DNA of 64,000 nucleotides from the NCBI RefSeq assembly GCF_012276985.1, contig NZ_JAAXMM010000018.1, positions 1-64,000 on the forward strand. Reading direction: 5' to 3'. Shown in pieces: positions 40,927 to 49,661 of the stretch. Position numbers and translations under genes: made by a program. The DNA is from Agrobacterium sp. a22-2 (lineage in GTDB: Bacteria; Pseudomonadota; Alphaproteobacteria; Rhizobiales; Rhizobiaceae). Position 1 is the stretch's first letter. The number at the start of each line of letters is the position of its first letter. A model generated the notes under the pieces. It had not been told where the DNA came from, did not search any database, and saw nothing but the letters and a program-made list of their open reading frames with translations.

Positions 40927-41940
40927 TCAATCGCCCTCGTCTTCGTAACCGACCAGATGCAGCGGCCGCGCCGCGATGCCCGCAAGCTCGCACCAGCGCA
41001 CCAGTGCTTCCTCGCGGCCATGGGTCACCCAGACCTGCTGCGGCGCGATCTCGGTGATGGTGGCGGTCAGTTCCGGCCAGTCGCAATGATCGGAAATGAT
41101 CAGCGGCAGTTCGACGCCGCGCTGCTTGGCCCGCTGGCGCACCATCATCCAGCCCGAGGCAAAGATCGCCACCGGATCGTGAAACCGCCGTGCCCAGCGA
41201 TCGTTGAAGGCAGACGGCGGCCCGACCACGACTGCGCCGCGGAACACGGACGTTTCGCTGCCCTCGGCCGCCACTGGACGCAAATCACCCAGTTCGACAC
41301 CTTGGCCGATGTAATAATCGCACAGCTTCACCAGCGCACCGTGAATGTAGATCGGTCTGTCATAGCCGGATTGCCGCAGCAGGGAGATGACCCGCTGCGC
41401 CTTGCCCAGCGCATAGGCGCCGACCAGGTGGCTGCGCTCGGGAAACTGCTCCAGCGAGCGCAGCAGTTTCCCGATCTCGCCGGCTGGATCGGGGTGATGG
41501 AAGACCGGCAGGCCGAAGGTGGCCTCGGTAATGAAGACATCGCAGGGCACCGGCTCGAAAGGCGCGCAGGTCAGATCGGCGCCGCGCTTATAATCGCCCG
41601 ATGCGACAATTCGCAATCCGGCCTCTTCAACAGCGATCTGCGCCGATCCCAGCACATGGCCGGCCGGATGAAAACTGACCTTGACGCCGTTGACGTCGAC
41701 AACCTCGCCCAGGCCGACGGCCTGTGCTTCGCGGCAGAAATCCTCCCCATAGCGCAGCCGCATGATGTCGAGGGTTTGTCGTGTTGCCAGAATCTTGCCA
41801 TGGCCGGCGCGGGCATGGTCGGAATGGCCGTGTGTGATGAGGGCACGCGGCACCGGTCGCACCGGGTCGACATGGAAGTCACCGGATGGACAATAGAGGC
41901 CCTCGGGCCCTGGGAACAGCAGCGTCTCCGGCTTCATCAT
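40927..41940 (-). CDS. Ligase-associated DNA exonuclease (metallo-beta-lactamase/beta-CASP-like)
   Basis: The 337-residue protein has the metal motif ALITHGHSDHARAGHG, a second histidine site HPAGHVLGSAQI, the aspartate in ASGDYKRGAD and the beta-CASP-like end IISDHCDWPEL...VWVTHGREEALV. Proteins of this type always sit beside an ATP-dependent ligase, here one base upstream, so both are made from one mRNA. They are predicted to trim ends before ligation. Two adjacent ATGs (41940, 41937) are possible starts. Confidence 0.88.
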   Translation of the reverse strand: MMKPETLLFPGPEGLYCPSGDFHVDPVRPVPRALITHGHSDHARAGHGKILATRQTLDIMRLRYGEDFCREAQAVGLGEVVDVNGVKVSFHPAGHVLGSAQIAVEEAGLRIVASGDYKRGADLTCAPFEPVPCDVFITEATFGLPVFHHPDPAGEIGKLLRSLEQFPERSHLVGAYALGKAQRVISLLRQSGYDRPIYIHGALVKLCDYYIGQGVELGDLRPVAAEGSETSVFRGAVVVGPPSAFNDRWARRFHDPVAIFASGWMMVRQRAKQRGVELPLIISDHCDWPELTATITEIAPQQVWVTHGREEALVRWCELAGIAARPLHLVGYEDEGD

Positions 41941-42042
41941 GCTTCACAAGATAGGGCGAAATTCGGATCGCGCCAGAGGTCCGCGCCGCTGAAAATCCGC
42001 CTTGAGCAGGACAGGCTTTGCCAGTGCGGACTGCCGCGAAAT

Positions 42043-42060
42043 TCATTTGCATGCCAACAA
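42043..42060 (+). promoter_or_regulatory. Putative MarR operator D, upstream of nicA
   Basis: TCATTTGCATGCCAACAA matches the 18-bp motif at 53564 in 14 of 18 positions and lies 150 bp before nicA, within the 270-bp gap between the exonuclease and nicA. It is the weakest of five related sites. Confidence 0.5.
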
Positions 42061-42210
42061 ATTTTGCCTATTCTAGCCCTTCAACGAGCGCTGACCAAGA
42101 AAACCAAAGGGGACCGCAGTGTTCAGTCATCAACCCGGCCGCGCCATGCCGGGATGCATTGCTTTGTGCCTTTGCAGCCGCCATCCTTTGGGGCTGGAGC
42201 GCTTTACAGC

Positions 42211-42699
42211 ATGACCGTGCAAGCCGTTTCACTGACCGTCAACGGGCGAAGCCACACGCTGGATATCGAGCCCGATACCAAGCTGATCTATGTGCTGCGC
42301 AACGATCTGGGACTGAATGGCCCGAAATTCGGCTGCGGCCTTGGCGAATGCGGTGCCTGCGCCGTACTGGTCGACGGTCGCTCCGTGCGGTCCTGCTCGG
42401 TCAGCGTCCGGACTATTGGCTCCCGGCCCATCGTCACCCTTGAAGGGCTCGGCACGCCCGATCATCCCCACCCCGTACAGCGGGCCTTCATCGACCGGCA
42501 GGCGGCCCAGTGCGGCTATTGCATGAACGGCATGATCATCGCCGCGACATCGCTCCTGACCCGCAATCCGCACCCTGACGAGGCGGAGATCCGCGACGCG
42601 CTGCGCCATCACCTCTGTCGCTGCGGCACCCATATGGAAATCCTCGCCGCCGTCCGCCAGGCCGCCGCCGAAAACCCGGCCCCCGGGGGCGCGCCATGA
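42211..42699 (+). CDS. nicA: Nicotinate dehydrogenase small subunit, [2Fe-2S] (NicA-like)
   Basis: The 162-residue protein from ATG 42211 carries two [2Fe-2S] clusters of the xanthine-oxidase family. The plant-type cluster uses C42, C47, C50 and C62 (FGCGLGECGACAVL, VRSCSV). The second uses C101, C104, C136 and C138 (AQCGYCMNGM, HLCRCGTH). It passes electrons from the molybdenum site. Its stop overlaps the start of the large subunit by four bases. Size and the fused-cytochrome partner match NicA (about 157 residues) of Pseudomonas putida. The 6-hydroxynicotinate reductase gene nearby favours nicotinate over another heterocycle or aldehyde. Confidence 0.75.
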   Translation: MTVQAVSLTVNGRSHTLDIEPDTKLIYVLRNDLGLNGPKFGCGLGECGACAVLVDGRSVRSCSVSVRTIGSRPIVTLEGLGTPDHPHPVQRAFIDRQAAQCGYCMNGMIIAATSLLTRNPHPDEAEIRDALRHHLCRCGTHMEILAAVRQAAAENPAPGGAP

Positions 42700-45600
42700 C
42701 CGAGCCAACCGAAACACCGCGCGCTGCCTATCTCGATGCGGCGGAAATCCTGCTGGTCATCCGGCCCGGCTCGGCAGCCAATCCCGACCCCTTCCTGGCG
42801 CTGCACCCGGACGGCCGGATCAGCGCCTTCAACGGTCATGTCGATCTCGGCACCGGCATCCGCACGGCGCTGGCGCAGATCGTCGCCGAAGAGCTGGACG
42901 TGCCCTTCGACCGGGTCTCCATGGTGCTCGGCACCACGACCGCCGTGCCCGACCAGGGCCCGACCATTGCCAGCGAAACAATCCAGGTCACGGCCATTCC
43001 GCTGCGCCAGGCGGCGGCCACCGCCCGGCACTATCTTCTGGCCGAAGCCGCCCTCCGGCAGGGCGTGCCCGTTGATGATCTGACCATTGACGACGGCATC
43101 GTCCGCCACGGCGAAACCTCCAACTGGGCGCTGTCCTTCGGAGATCTGATTGCCGGCCGGCATGTCCGCCTGGACATCGATGCCGAAGTGCCGGTGAAGG
43201 ATGTCGCCAACTACCGCATCGTCGGGCAATCGCAGCCGCGCAACGACATCGCCGGCAAGGCGACCGGGACATGGACCTATGTGCATGACGTGCGGGTTCC
43301 GAATATGCTGCATGGCCGGGTCATCCGCCCGCCCCATGCCGGCTTCGACCAGGGCGACCATGTCGGCAACAGCCTGTTATCGGTAGACGAGAGCTCGATT
43401 GCAGGCCTGCCCGGCGTCGTGCAGATCGTGGTCGTCGGAGATTTTGTCGGCGTCATTGCGCAGCGCGAAGAACAGGCGATCGAGGCGGCGGATCGGTTGC
43501 GCGTCGAATGGCGACCGCCACCGAAACTGCCGGATCTCAACCGGCCGGAACAGCCGCTGCGCGACAATCCGTCGAAAGCCCGCATCCTGCGTGACCAGGG
43601 CAATGTCGATCTGGCGCTTGCAGGCGCATCGCCGCGCATGGACCGCACCTATGTCTGGCCCTACCAGATGCATGCCTCGATCGGCCCGTCCTGCGCGGTG
43701 GCCGACTGGCACCCGGAGCGGCTGACCGTCTGGTCCGGCACCCAGAACCCCTTTTCCGTGCGACGCGATCTCGCTTTGCTGCTCGACATGCCCGAAGCGG
43801 CGATCACTGTCGAGCGGCTGGAAGCCGCCGGCTGCTACGGCCGCAACTGTGCCGACGACGTGACGGCCGATGCTGCCCTGTTGTCACGCGCCGTCGGTCG
43901 TCCGGTGCGGGTGCAACTGACCCGCGAACAGGAACACGCCTGGGAGCCCAAGGGAGCCGCCCAGGTCATCGACGTGCGCGGCGGTCTCGATCTCGACGGC
44001 GGGCCGGTCGCCTATGATTTTGAGACCCGCTATCCCTCGAACCTCTCGCCGACGCTCGCGCTGATCCTGACGGGAAAGATCTCCAGCACGCCGGATGTCG
44101 CCGAGATGGGCGACCGCACCGCCATCCCGCCCTATGCCTTCGCGCCGATGCGCGTCACCGTGCACGACATGCCGCCGATCGCCCGCGCCTCCTGGTTCCG
44201 CGGCGTCTCGGCCATGCCGAATTCCTTTGCCCATGAGAGCTTCATCGACGAACTGGCCTTTGCCGCCGGCGTCGATCCGGTCGAATATCGCCTGCGCTAC
44301 ATGACCGATCCGCGCGCCATCGATCTGGTGCGCGCCGTCACCGAAAAGGCCGCCTGGACGCCGCGCACCCGACCCGGCACTGCCGGCCGCGAGGGCGACG
44401 TGCTTTACGGTCGCGGTTTTGCCTACGCGCTTTATGTGCATGGCAAATTTCCCGGCGTACCGGCCGCCTGGTCGGCCTGGGTGGCCGATGTCGCGGTCAA
44501 CAGGCGGACCGGCGAGATCGCCGTCACCCGCGTCACCGTCGGCCAGGACACCGGCATGATGGTCAACCCGGACGGCGTGCGCCACCAGATCCACGGCAAT
44601 GTCATCCAGTCGCTGAGCCGCGTGCTGAAGGAAAAGGTCAACTTTACGGAAACCGCCGTCGAAAGCGTCGAATGGGGCGGTTACCCGATCATCACCTTCC
44701 CCGAAGTGCCGGAGATCGACGTGCTCATGCTGCCCCGGCAGAACGAGGAGCCGCGCGGCGCCGGCGAATCCGCCTCCGTTCCCAGTGCGGCCGCCATCGT
44801 CAACGCGGTTTATGACGCAACCGGCATCCGCTTTCGCGAACTGCCGCTGACGCCGGACAAGGTGCTGGCAGCCTTGCAGCCGGCAGACGGCACGTATCTG
44901 CCGTCGCCGCCAACCCCGGAACCGCCCAAGCGACGCTGGCGGCTCGGCCTGGCCCTGGCCGGCATCGCCGGTGCGGTGGCCGGGGGCATCACCCTCTCCT
45001 CGCCGTGGCGAACAGCCTATCCGGAAATCCCCAGACCAGACCCCGCGACCTACAGTCCTGCGACCATCGAGCGGGGCCGCCTCGCCGCTGCTGCCGGTGC
45101 CTGCAACGTCTGTCACGAAGGCAGCGATGGCAAAGCCTTTGCCGGCGGGCGGGCGTTCGAAACGCCGTTCGGCACCGTCTATGCGACCAATATCTCGCCC
45201 GACGCCACCAAGGGCATCGGCGCCTGGTCCTATCCGGCCTTCGAGCGCGCCATGCGCCAAGGCGTCGCGCGCGACGGGCATCATCTCTACCCGGTCCATC
45301 CCTACACGTCCTTTGCCAAGGCTGAGGATGCCGACTTGCAGGCGCTCTATGCCTTCCTGATGACCCAGGCGCCGGTCGCCTCCTCCATGCCGGAAACCAG
45401 GCTCGCCTTCCCGTTCAACCAACGCTGGCTGATGGCCGGCTGGAATGCTCTGTTCCTGAAAGCTGCCCCTTTGGCCGCGCAACCGACCCAAAGTGCTGCC
45501 TGGAACCGCGGTGCCTATCTGGTCGAAACCCTCGGTCACTGTTCCGCCTGCCATAGCGATCGAAATGTCGTCGGCGCGGAAAAAACCGGGGCGGCCCATC

Positions 45601-46253
45601 TGGCGGGCGGCATCGCCGATGGCTGGCAGGCCCACGCCATCGCCGGCGACGGCCCCGGCCCGGTCGGCTGGAGCGAAACGGCGCTCTACGACTACCTGCG
45701 CACCGGCCATTCGCCCAATCACGGCAGCGCCGGCGGACCGATGGCGGCGGTTGTCAAATCCCTGTCGCCCCTGCCGGATGACGATATCCGCGCCATGGCG
45801 ACCTATCTTGCAAGCCTTGGCAACCCTGTGTCCCAGGAGACCGCCGCCGCACAGAAGCAGGCGGCCATCGCCGCATCGCAAGGCGCAACGGCTGCGGCGA
45901 TGATGATTTCCCCGGAAGGCGCACGCATTTTCGAAGGCGCCTGCGCCGCCTGCCACAGCGAAACCTCGCCGCTGGCAAGCCTTGCTCTCAACAGCAACCT
46001 GCACAGCACCCGATCGGACAATGTGCTGCAATCCATTCTGCAAGGCGTGGAAGCGCCCGCCCATCTGACGGCGCAGGCAACCGCCCGTGATCTGGAAGTG
46101 ATGTCCATGCCGAGCTTTGCCAGGAGCCTGAGCGACCGTCAGATCGCCGACCTCACCGCCTATCTGCGCGCCCGCTTCGCACCCGACAAAACGGCATGGC
46201 AAGGCATCAACGAGGCCGTCGCAACGGCCAGAACAGCCGCCGCGGGTCATTGA
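42696..46253 (+). CDS. nicB: Nicotinate dehydrogenase large subunit: molybdopterin domain fused to three cytochrome c domains (NicB-like)
   Basis: The 1185-residue protein joins a molybdopterin hydroxylase (about 1-735) with a membrane anchor (about 749-767, RLGLALAGIAGAVAGGITL) and a tri-haem region. The catalytic glutamate is E691 in GAGESASVPSAAA. The haem motifs are C803-x2-C806-H807 (GACNVCHEG), C949-x2-C952-H953 (GHCSACHSD) and C1083-x2-C1086-H1087 (GACAACHSE). This layout and length match NicB, which hydroxylates nicotinate at C6 and passes electrons to the respiratory chain via cytochrome c. The single anchor would put the haems on the other side of the membrane from the Mo site. Related enzymes act on isoquinoline or aldehydes, so the substrate is inferred from neighbours. 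Confidence 0.75.
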   Translation: MTEPTETPRAAYLDAAEILLVIRPGSAANPDPFLALHPDGRISAFNGHVDLGTGIRTALAQIVAEELDVPFDRVSMVLGTTTAVPDQGPTIASETIQVTAIPLRQAAATARHYLLAEAALRQGVPVDDLTIDDGIVRHGETSNWALSFGDLIAGRHVRLDIDAEVPVKDVANYRIVGQSQPRNDIAGKATGTWTYVHDVRVPNMLHGRVIRPPHAGFDQGDHVGNSLLSVDESSIAGLPGVVQIVVVGDFVGVIAQREEQAIEAADRLRVEWRPPPKLPDLNRPEQPLRDNPSKARILRDQGNVDLALAGASPRMDRTYVWPYQMHASIGPSCAVADWHPERLTVWSGTQNPFSVRRDLALLLDMPEAAITVERLEAAGCYGRNCADDVTADAALLSRAVGRPVRVQLTREQEHAWEPKGAAQVIDVRGGLDLDGGPVAYDFETRYPSNLSPTLALILTGKISSTPDVAEMGDRTAIPPYAFAPMRVTVHDMPPIARASWFRGVSAMPNSFAHESFIDELAFAAGVDPVEYRLRYMTDPRAIDLVRAVTEKAAWTPRTRPGTAGREGDVLYGRGFAYALYVHGKFPGVPAAWSAWVADVAVNRRTGEIAVTRVTVGQDTGMMVNPDGVRHQIHGNVIQSLSRVLKEKVNFTETAVESVEWGGYPIITFPEVPEIDVLMLPRQNEEPRGAGESASVPSAAAIVNAVYDATGIRFRELPLTPDKVLAALQPADGTYLPSPPTPEPPKRRWRLGLALAGIAGAVAGGITLSSPWRTAYPEIPRPDPATYSPATIERGRLAAAAGACNVCHEGSDGKAFAGGRAFETPFGTVYATNISPDATKGIGAWSYPAFERAMRQGVARDGHHLYPVHPYTSFAKAEDADLQALYAFLMTQAPVASSMPETRLAFPFNQRWLMAGWNALFLKAAPLAAQPTQSAAWNRGAYLVETLGHCSACHSDRNVVGAEKTGAAHLAGGIADGWQAHAIAGDGPGPVGWSETALYDYLRTGHSPNHGSAGGPMAAVVKSLSPLPDDDIRAMATYLASLGNPVSQETAAAQKQAAIAASQGATAAAMMISPEGARIFEGACAACHSETSPLASLALNSNLHSTRSDNVLQSILQGVEAPAHLTAQATARDLEVMSMPSFARSLSDRQIADLTAYLRARFAPDKTAWQGINEAVATARTAAAGH

Positions 46254-46261
46254 GGTCAAAC

Positions 46262-47761
46262 CTACCCGGCCGAGGGCGTCGATAGCAGCCAGAGGCCGAA
46301 CACCGTGTAAAACACCATGACCGCCGCAAGGCCGATCTGGCTGAGGCCCGCCGTCGCCGAGCTTGGAAAATAGCGCATGGCGATCATATGGGCGAGGCCA
46401 ATGCCGACCACGTGGCCGGCGACGATGATCAGCGTCTGAACCACCCAGATGACGCGCACGCCTTCGATCGTGTTCATGAAGGACGCCGTGACATGGTGGT
46501 CGATCGTGCCGAACAGATCCCAGCCCAGCGCGAACGGGTCCGATATCACTATGTAGAGATACTGGCCGTTGACCATCATCAGCGTCAGGTAATGGGCGGC
46601 ATGGAAGGCGATCGAGATCGGGATGATCGAATAGACCAGATGGCCGGCAAGCCGCAGGATGTTGGTCGCCGACCTCTCCCCGGCGATCCAGGCGCCAAGC
46701 GCTACCGAGCCCAGAAACAGCAGGCTGAGCGCCGCGGGCGCTGCCAGCAATCCCCAGGAATTGGCGGTCATGACGCCGCTTCTACCGGGAAATTCCAGCG
46801 GATTGATGCCGATGAAGCCGAGCCAGGTAAAGGTTTCCGAAAATCCGTCGAACGACGCCGTGCCGAGCGTCAGCAGAATGAACAGAATGCCGCTGATCGG
46901 CATGGGTTCGACCTCGAGGCAGCGTTGGCCCGGCCAGGTCAGCGCGATCCAGGAGCGTTGGCCCGCCTCCTTCGGTCTCTTAACGAAGATCGGCGCCAGC
47001 AGGCCGATCATCCGGAAAAACACCGAAAACGGCTCGCCCCGCTTCGCCCACTCCGCTTCCCCGAACAGCGTCATCATCGCCAGCGTGAACAGCCAGTAGC
47101 CCAGCACCACCTTGGCCAGCAATGGAGGGTCCTCCGGCGCCAGCGACACCAGTTCGAACCAGGCAAACAGGAAGAACAGTACGATGGCCGGCCCGTAACC
47201 AAGCCGCTGCGGCAGGCGGAGAAGCGGCGTGGTGCCGATCGGCCGGCGGGTCGCCAGGCGCAGCAGTGCCAGAGGCCCCGTCCATGGATTGAGCCAGACC
47301 CACAGATTGCCCAACACCGCCTGCAGCAGCGCGAACATCACCCACCACAGCGTCCAGATCACCAGCGGCAGCGGGTTGGTCAGCGGATCGGACACCGACA
47401 GGAAGCCGGACAGGATCAGCACCACCATCACGGCGAAGGACAGCAGGCTGTCAGGAACCGCCGGCACGGGCACGGCCGGCAGTAGCCGCAGACTGGCACT
47501 CTCCATCCTGCGGAACCAGACGGAAGGAACGATCGCCAGCGCCAGAAACGACACCAGCACCGCAAGGCCACCGCCGGTGCGGGCATAGGTATTCGGCAGC
47601 AGCATCGCCAGCCCCCGTTCGGCGCCATGGGCAAAGGCATCGCTGGATGAAAAAAGGAGCGCCAAGGCGACTGCGACGAATGCCGGAACCGCGCCGACGC
47701 CTGGCAGGAAATGGCCCGCCCTCAGCCGCCATTTTCCGCTGGTGTCCTGCCGGTCCTTCAT
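46262..47761 (-). CDS. Polytopic membrane protein of unknown function, regulon member
   Basis: From ATG 47761 the protein is 499 residues with about 11-12 membrane segments. An early HGAERGL segment follows a cleavable-looking leader. Histidine-rich late helices stand out: AFHAAHYLTLMM, TIDHHVTASF and AGHVVGIGLAHM. It converges on nicB (8-bp gap) and carries motif copy A 18 bp upstream of its start, so it belongs with nicotinate catabolism. I weakly recall similar proteins annotated as fenitrothion hydrolase subunits but cannot support that. A transporter or a haem-binding electron carrier for NicB are possible. Confidence 0.6.
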   Translation of the reverse strand: MKDRQDTSGKWRLRAGHFLPGVGAVPAFVAVALALLFSSSDAFAHGAERGLAMLLPNTYARTGGGLAVLVSFLALAIVPSVWFRRMESASLRLLPAVPVPAVPDSLLSFAVMVVLILSGFLSVSDPLTNPLPLVIWTLWWVMFALLQAVLGNLWVWLNPWTGPLALLRLATRRPIGTTPLLRLPQRLGYGPAIVLFFLFAWFELVSLAPEDPPLLAKVVLGYWLFTLAMMTLFGEAEWAKRGEPFSVFFRMIGLLAPIFVKRPKEAGQRSWIALTWPGQRCLEVEPMPISGILFILLTLGTASFDGFSETFTWLGFIGINPLEFPGRSGVMTANSWGLLAAPAALSLLFLGSVALGAWIAGERSATNILRLAGHLVYSIIPISIAFHAAHYLTLMMVNGQYLYIVISDPFALGWDLFGTIDHHVTASFMNTIEGVRVIWVVQTLIIVAGHVVGIGLAHMIAMRYFPSSATAGLSQIGLAAVMVFYTVFGLWLLSTPSAG

Positions 47762-47778
47762 CGCCACCCCCGTCACTA

Positions 47779-47796
47779 TCGTTCGTATACAAACAT
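47779..47796 (+). promoter_or_regulatory. Putative MarR operator A
   Basis: TCGTTCGTATACAAACAT, 18 bp upstream of the membrane protein ATG (47761). It shares 15 of 18 positions with the palindrome at 53564. Confidence 0.65.
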
Positions 47797-48107
47797 CGAG
47801 AAATCGCCCCTGTCCACGCCCGCGGGCGCCTGCGTTCAAAAATATGACCGGCGGGCCGTTGGCGGAACGACCGAAACATCCGCATCATTTTCCAAGTGGT
47901 GACGCTGTCTCTGATTAAATGCCTAAAAAATAGCCGTTAAAACCGTAAATTCCGGGTCCTTGCATAACGATTGATCCCAATCGGCGGAAAAGACAGTTGA
48001 ACAGGCCGCTCGCATTCGCGAACTATAACCACGGCAAGCGGCATGGGGTCGAGAGCACAGGAAATCTCGGCAATCCCCGCCACTTGTCATTTCGAAATTC
48101 TCATGTT

Positions 48108-48125
48108 TTGTTAGTGGACGAACGA
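48108..48125 (-). promoter_or_regulatory. Putative MarR operator E
   Basis: Read on the minus strand it is TCGTTCGTCCACTAACAA, 16 of 18 identical to copy C at 57315. It lies 56 bp before the substrate-binding protein ATG. Confidence 0.65.
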
Positions 48126-48181
48126 TCTGCCACCGCAACAAAACAAAGGCAGACGTCATTTCCACAAGAGGGGAAATTTTA

Positions 48182-49489
48182 ATGTCCGACACCATTATCA
48201 AGCCCAAATCAGCCTTGACTCGTCGCTCCACCCTTTTGGGGATGGGCGCTGCCGCCGGCGCCGGCATTATCACGTCAGCCGCACCGGGTTTCGTTCGTTA
48301 TAGCCAGGCCCAGACCTCCGAGCCGATCAAGATTGGCCTCGAACTGCACCGCACCGGCATTGGCGCCTCCTATGGCCGCTGGTACGAGCGCGTCACCAAT
48401 GCCGCCGTCAAGATCATCAACGAGGAAGGCGGCATCAACGGCCGCCCGGTCGAGATCATCGTCGAGGATGACGGCACCGATCCGAAGCGCGGCGCCGAAG
48501 TGGTCGAGAAATTCGCCACCCAGCACAAGGTCGACGTGACCTTCGGAACTCTGTTTTCGCATGTCGTCATGGGTGCTGCTCCCCGCGCCGGCGAGTTGAA
48601 AATGCCCTATGTCGTGGTGTCGGAAGGCTTCCACGTCGCGTCGGGCAAGCTCAACCGCTACTGTTTCCAGCCTGGTATCACCGACGTGCGCTCGCAGGTC
48701 ACCGCCATGGCGCCGTGGATCTCCAAGAATCTCGGCAAGAAAGCGACGATGATCTTCCCGGATTACGCCTTCGGTCATGATCATCGCGATTATTTCTCGG
48801 CCGCGATGAAGGCCCAGGGCGGCGAAATCCTCGAGCTGATCGCTGTTCCGCCGACGGAATCCTCCTTCACCCGCTACCTGCCGCGCATCCCCTCCGACAC
48901 CGAAGTGCTCTACCATGTCATGGTCGGCCCGGCGGTTCTGACCTTCGTCACCGAACTCGGCCAGTTCTACGGCTCGCAACGCCCGGAAATCTTCGGCTTC
49001 ATCGACAGCCTGGAAGCCGTCGATCTGGCCACGCCGCAGCTCGACTTCCTCAACGGCACCTATTTCTGGGAAGGCATGCCGCGCTATGCCCAGAAAGACC
49101 AGACCGAATGGGACAAGTTCTACCGCGCCGCCGTTGGCGTCGATGACAATGGCGCAAGCCTTGCCGACCCGAAGGACATCTCCACCTACGCCCATATGTT
49201 CGGCTGCTGGGAAAGCCTGTTCGTCATCAAGCAGGCGATGGAAAAGGCCAACTATACCGGCCCGAAGGACAAGGCTGCTTTCATTGAAGCCATGGAATCG
49301 CTCGAAAAATTCGACGAAGGCCGCGAGCATCCGCAGGGCGACAAGGTGTTCAACGGCAAGAACCATCAGGTCTACGGCCACCAGTACATTTCCAAGGTCG
49401 AAGACGGCAAGCTGAACGTGGTTCACAAGACGTCCATCGAAGACGGCGCCTATGAAGTGACTGCCGACTACACCAAGATGGCACTCTGA
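48182..49489 (+). CDS. ABC transporter substrate-binding protein, branched-chain amino acid type
   Basis: The 435-residue protein has a twin-arginine-like leader (LTRRSTLLGMGAAAGAGI) and a mature type I binding fold: IKIGLELHRTGIGASYGRWY, INEEGGINGRPVEIIVEDDG, SHVVMGAAPRAGELKMPYVV. It is the periplasmic receptor for the permeases and ATPases that follow. In the nicotinate context the ligand is probably nicotinate or a pyridine carboxylate rather than a branched-chain amino acid; that is inference. A hairpin just after the stop probably raises its level over the permeases. Confidence 0.88.
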   Translation: MSDTIIKPKSALTRRSTLLGMGAAAGAGIITSAAPGFVRYSQAQTSEPIKIGLELHRTGIGASYGRWYERVTNAAVKIINEEGGINGRPVEIIVEDDGTDPKRGAEVVEKFATQHKVDVTFGTLFSHVVMGAAPRAGELKMPYVVVSEGFHVASGKLNRYCFQPGITDVRSQVTAMAPWISKNLGKKATMIFPDYAFGHDHRDYFSAAMKAQGGEILELIAVPPTESSFTRYLPRIPSDTEVLYHVMVGPAVLTFVTELGQFYGSQRPEIFGFIDSLEAVDLATPQLDFLNGTYFWEGMPRYAQKDQTEWDKFYRAAVGVDDNGASLADPKDISTYAHMFGCWESLFVIKQAMEKANYTGPKDKAAFIEAMESLEKFDEGREHPQGDKVFNGKNHQVYGHQYISKVEDGKLNVVHKTSIEDGAYEVTADYTKMAL

Positions 49490-49497
49490 TTTCGGTC

Positions 49498-49527
49498 TGC
49501 CGCGGCTCCGGATCGGGAGCCGCGGCA
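49498..49527 (+). terminator. Stable hairpin between binding-protein and permease genes
   Basis: TGCCGCGGCTCC and GGAGCCGCGGCA pair perfectly over 12 bp around a 6-base loop, 9 bp after the stop and with no T tract. This is typical of an mRNA-stabilising or partial-termination element that favours binding-protein expression. Confidence 0.7.
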
Positions 49528-49661
49528 AACGCCGTCAGGCGGTTTTCCACGATACCATTCGAAGTTCCGAAGCGCCGGGTCCACCGTCCCGGCCACGGTT
49601 GCGCTTTGTCGGCGGTCAGGGATAGTGTCCCTCCGCCATACCTGACTGAAGGACTACCGAT

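Larger units (their letters stand above)
47762..48181. other. Divergent regulatory region between the membrane protein and transporter genes
   Basis: This 420-bp non-coding stretch separates the leftward membrane protein gene from the rightward substrate-binding protein gene. It carries two copies of the 18-bp motif, one beside each gene (47779-47796 and 48108-48125). I see no open frame with coding character; the middle part is AT-richer than its surroundings. Confidence 0.6.

Noticed and set aside
43884..46259. 791-codon open frame on the minus strand
   Set aside because: Shadow of nicB. The plus-strand frame has the molybdenum and haem motifs; the antisense frame has none.
46388..47485. 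365-codon plus-strand frame rich in Q, R, H, D
   Set aside because: Antisense to a membrane protein gene: hydrophobic codons read backward give a polar, charged product with no homology pattern.
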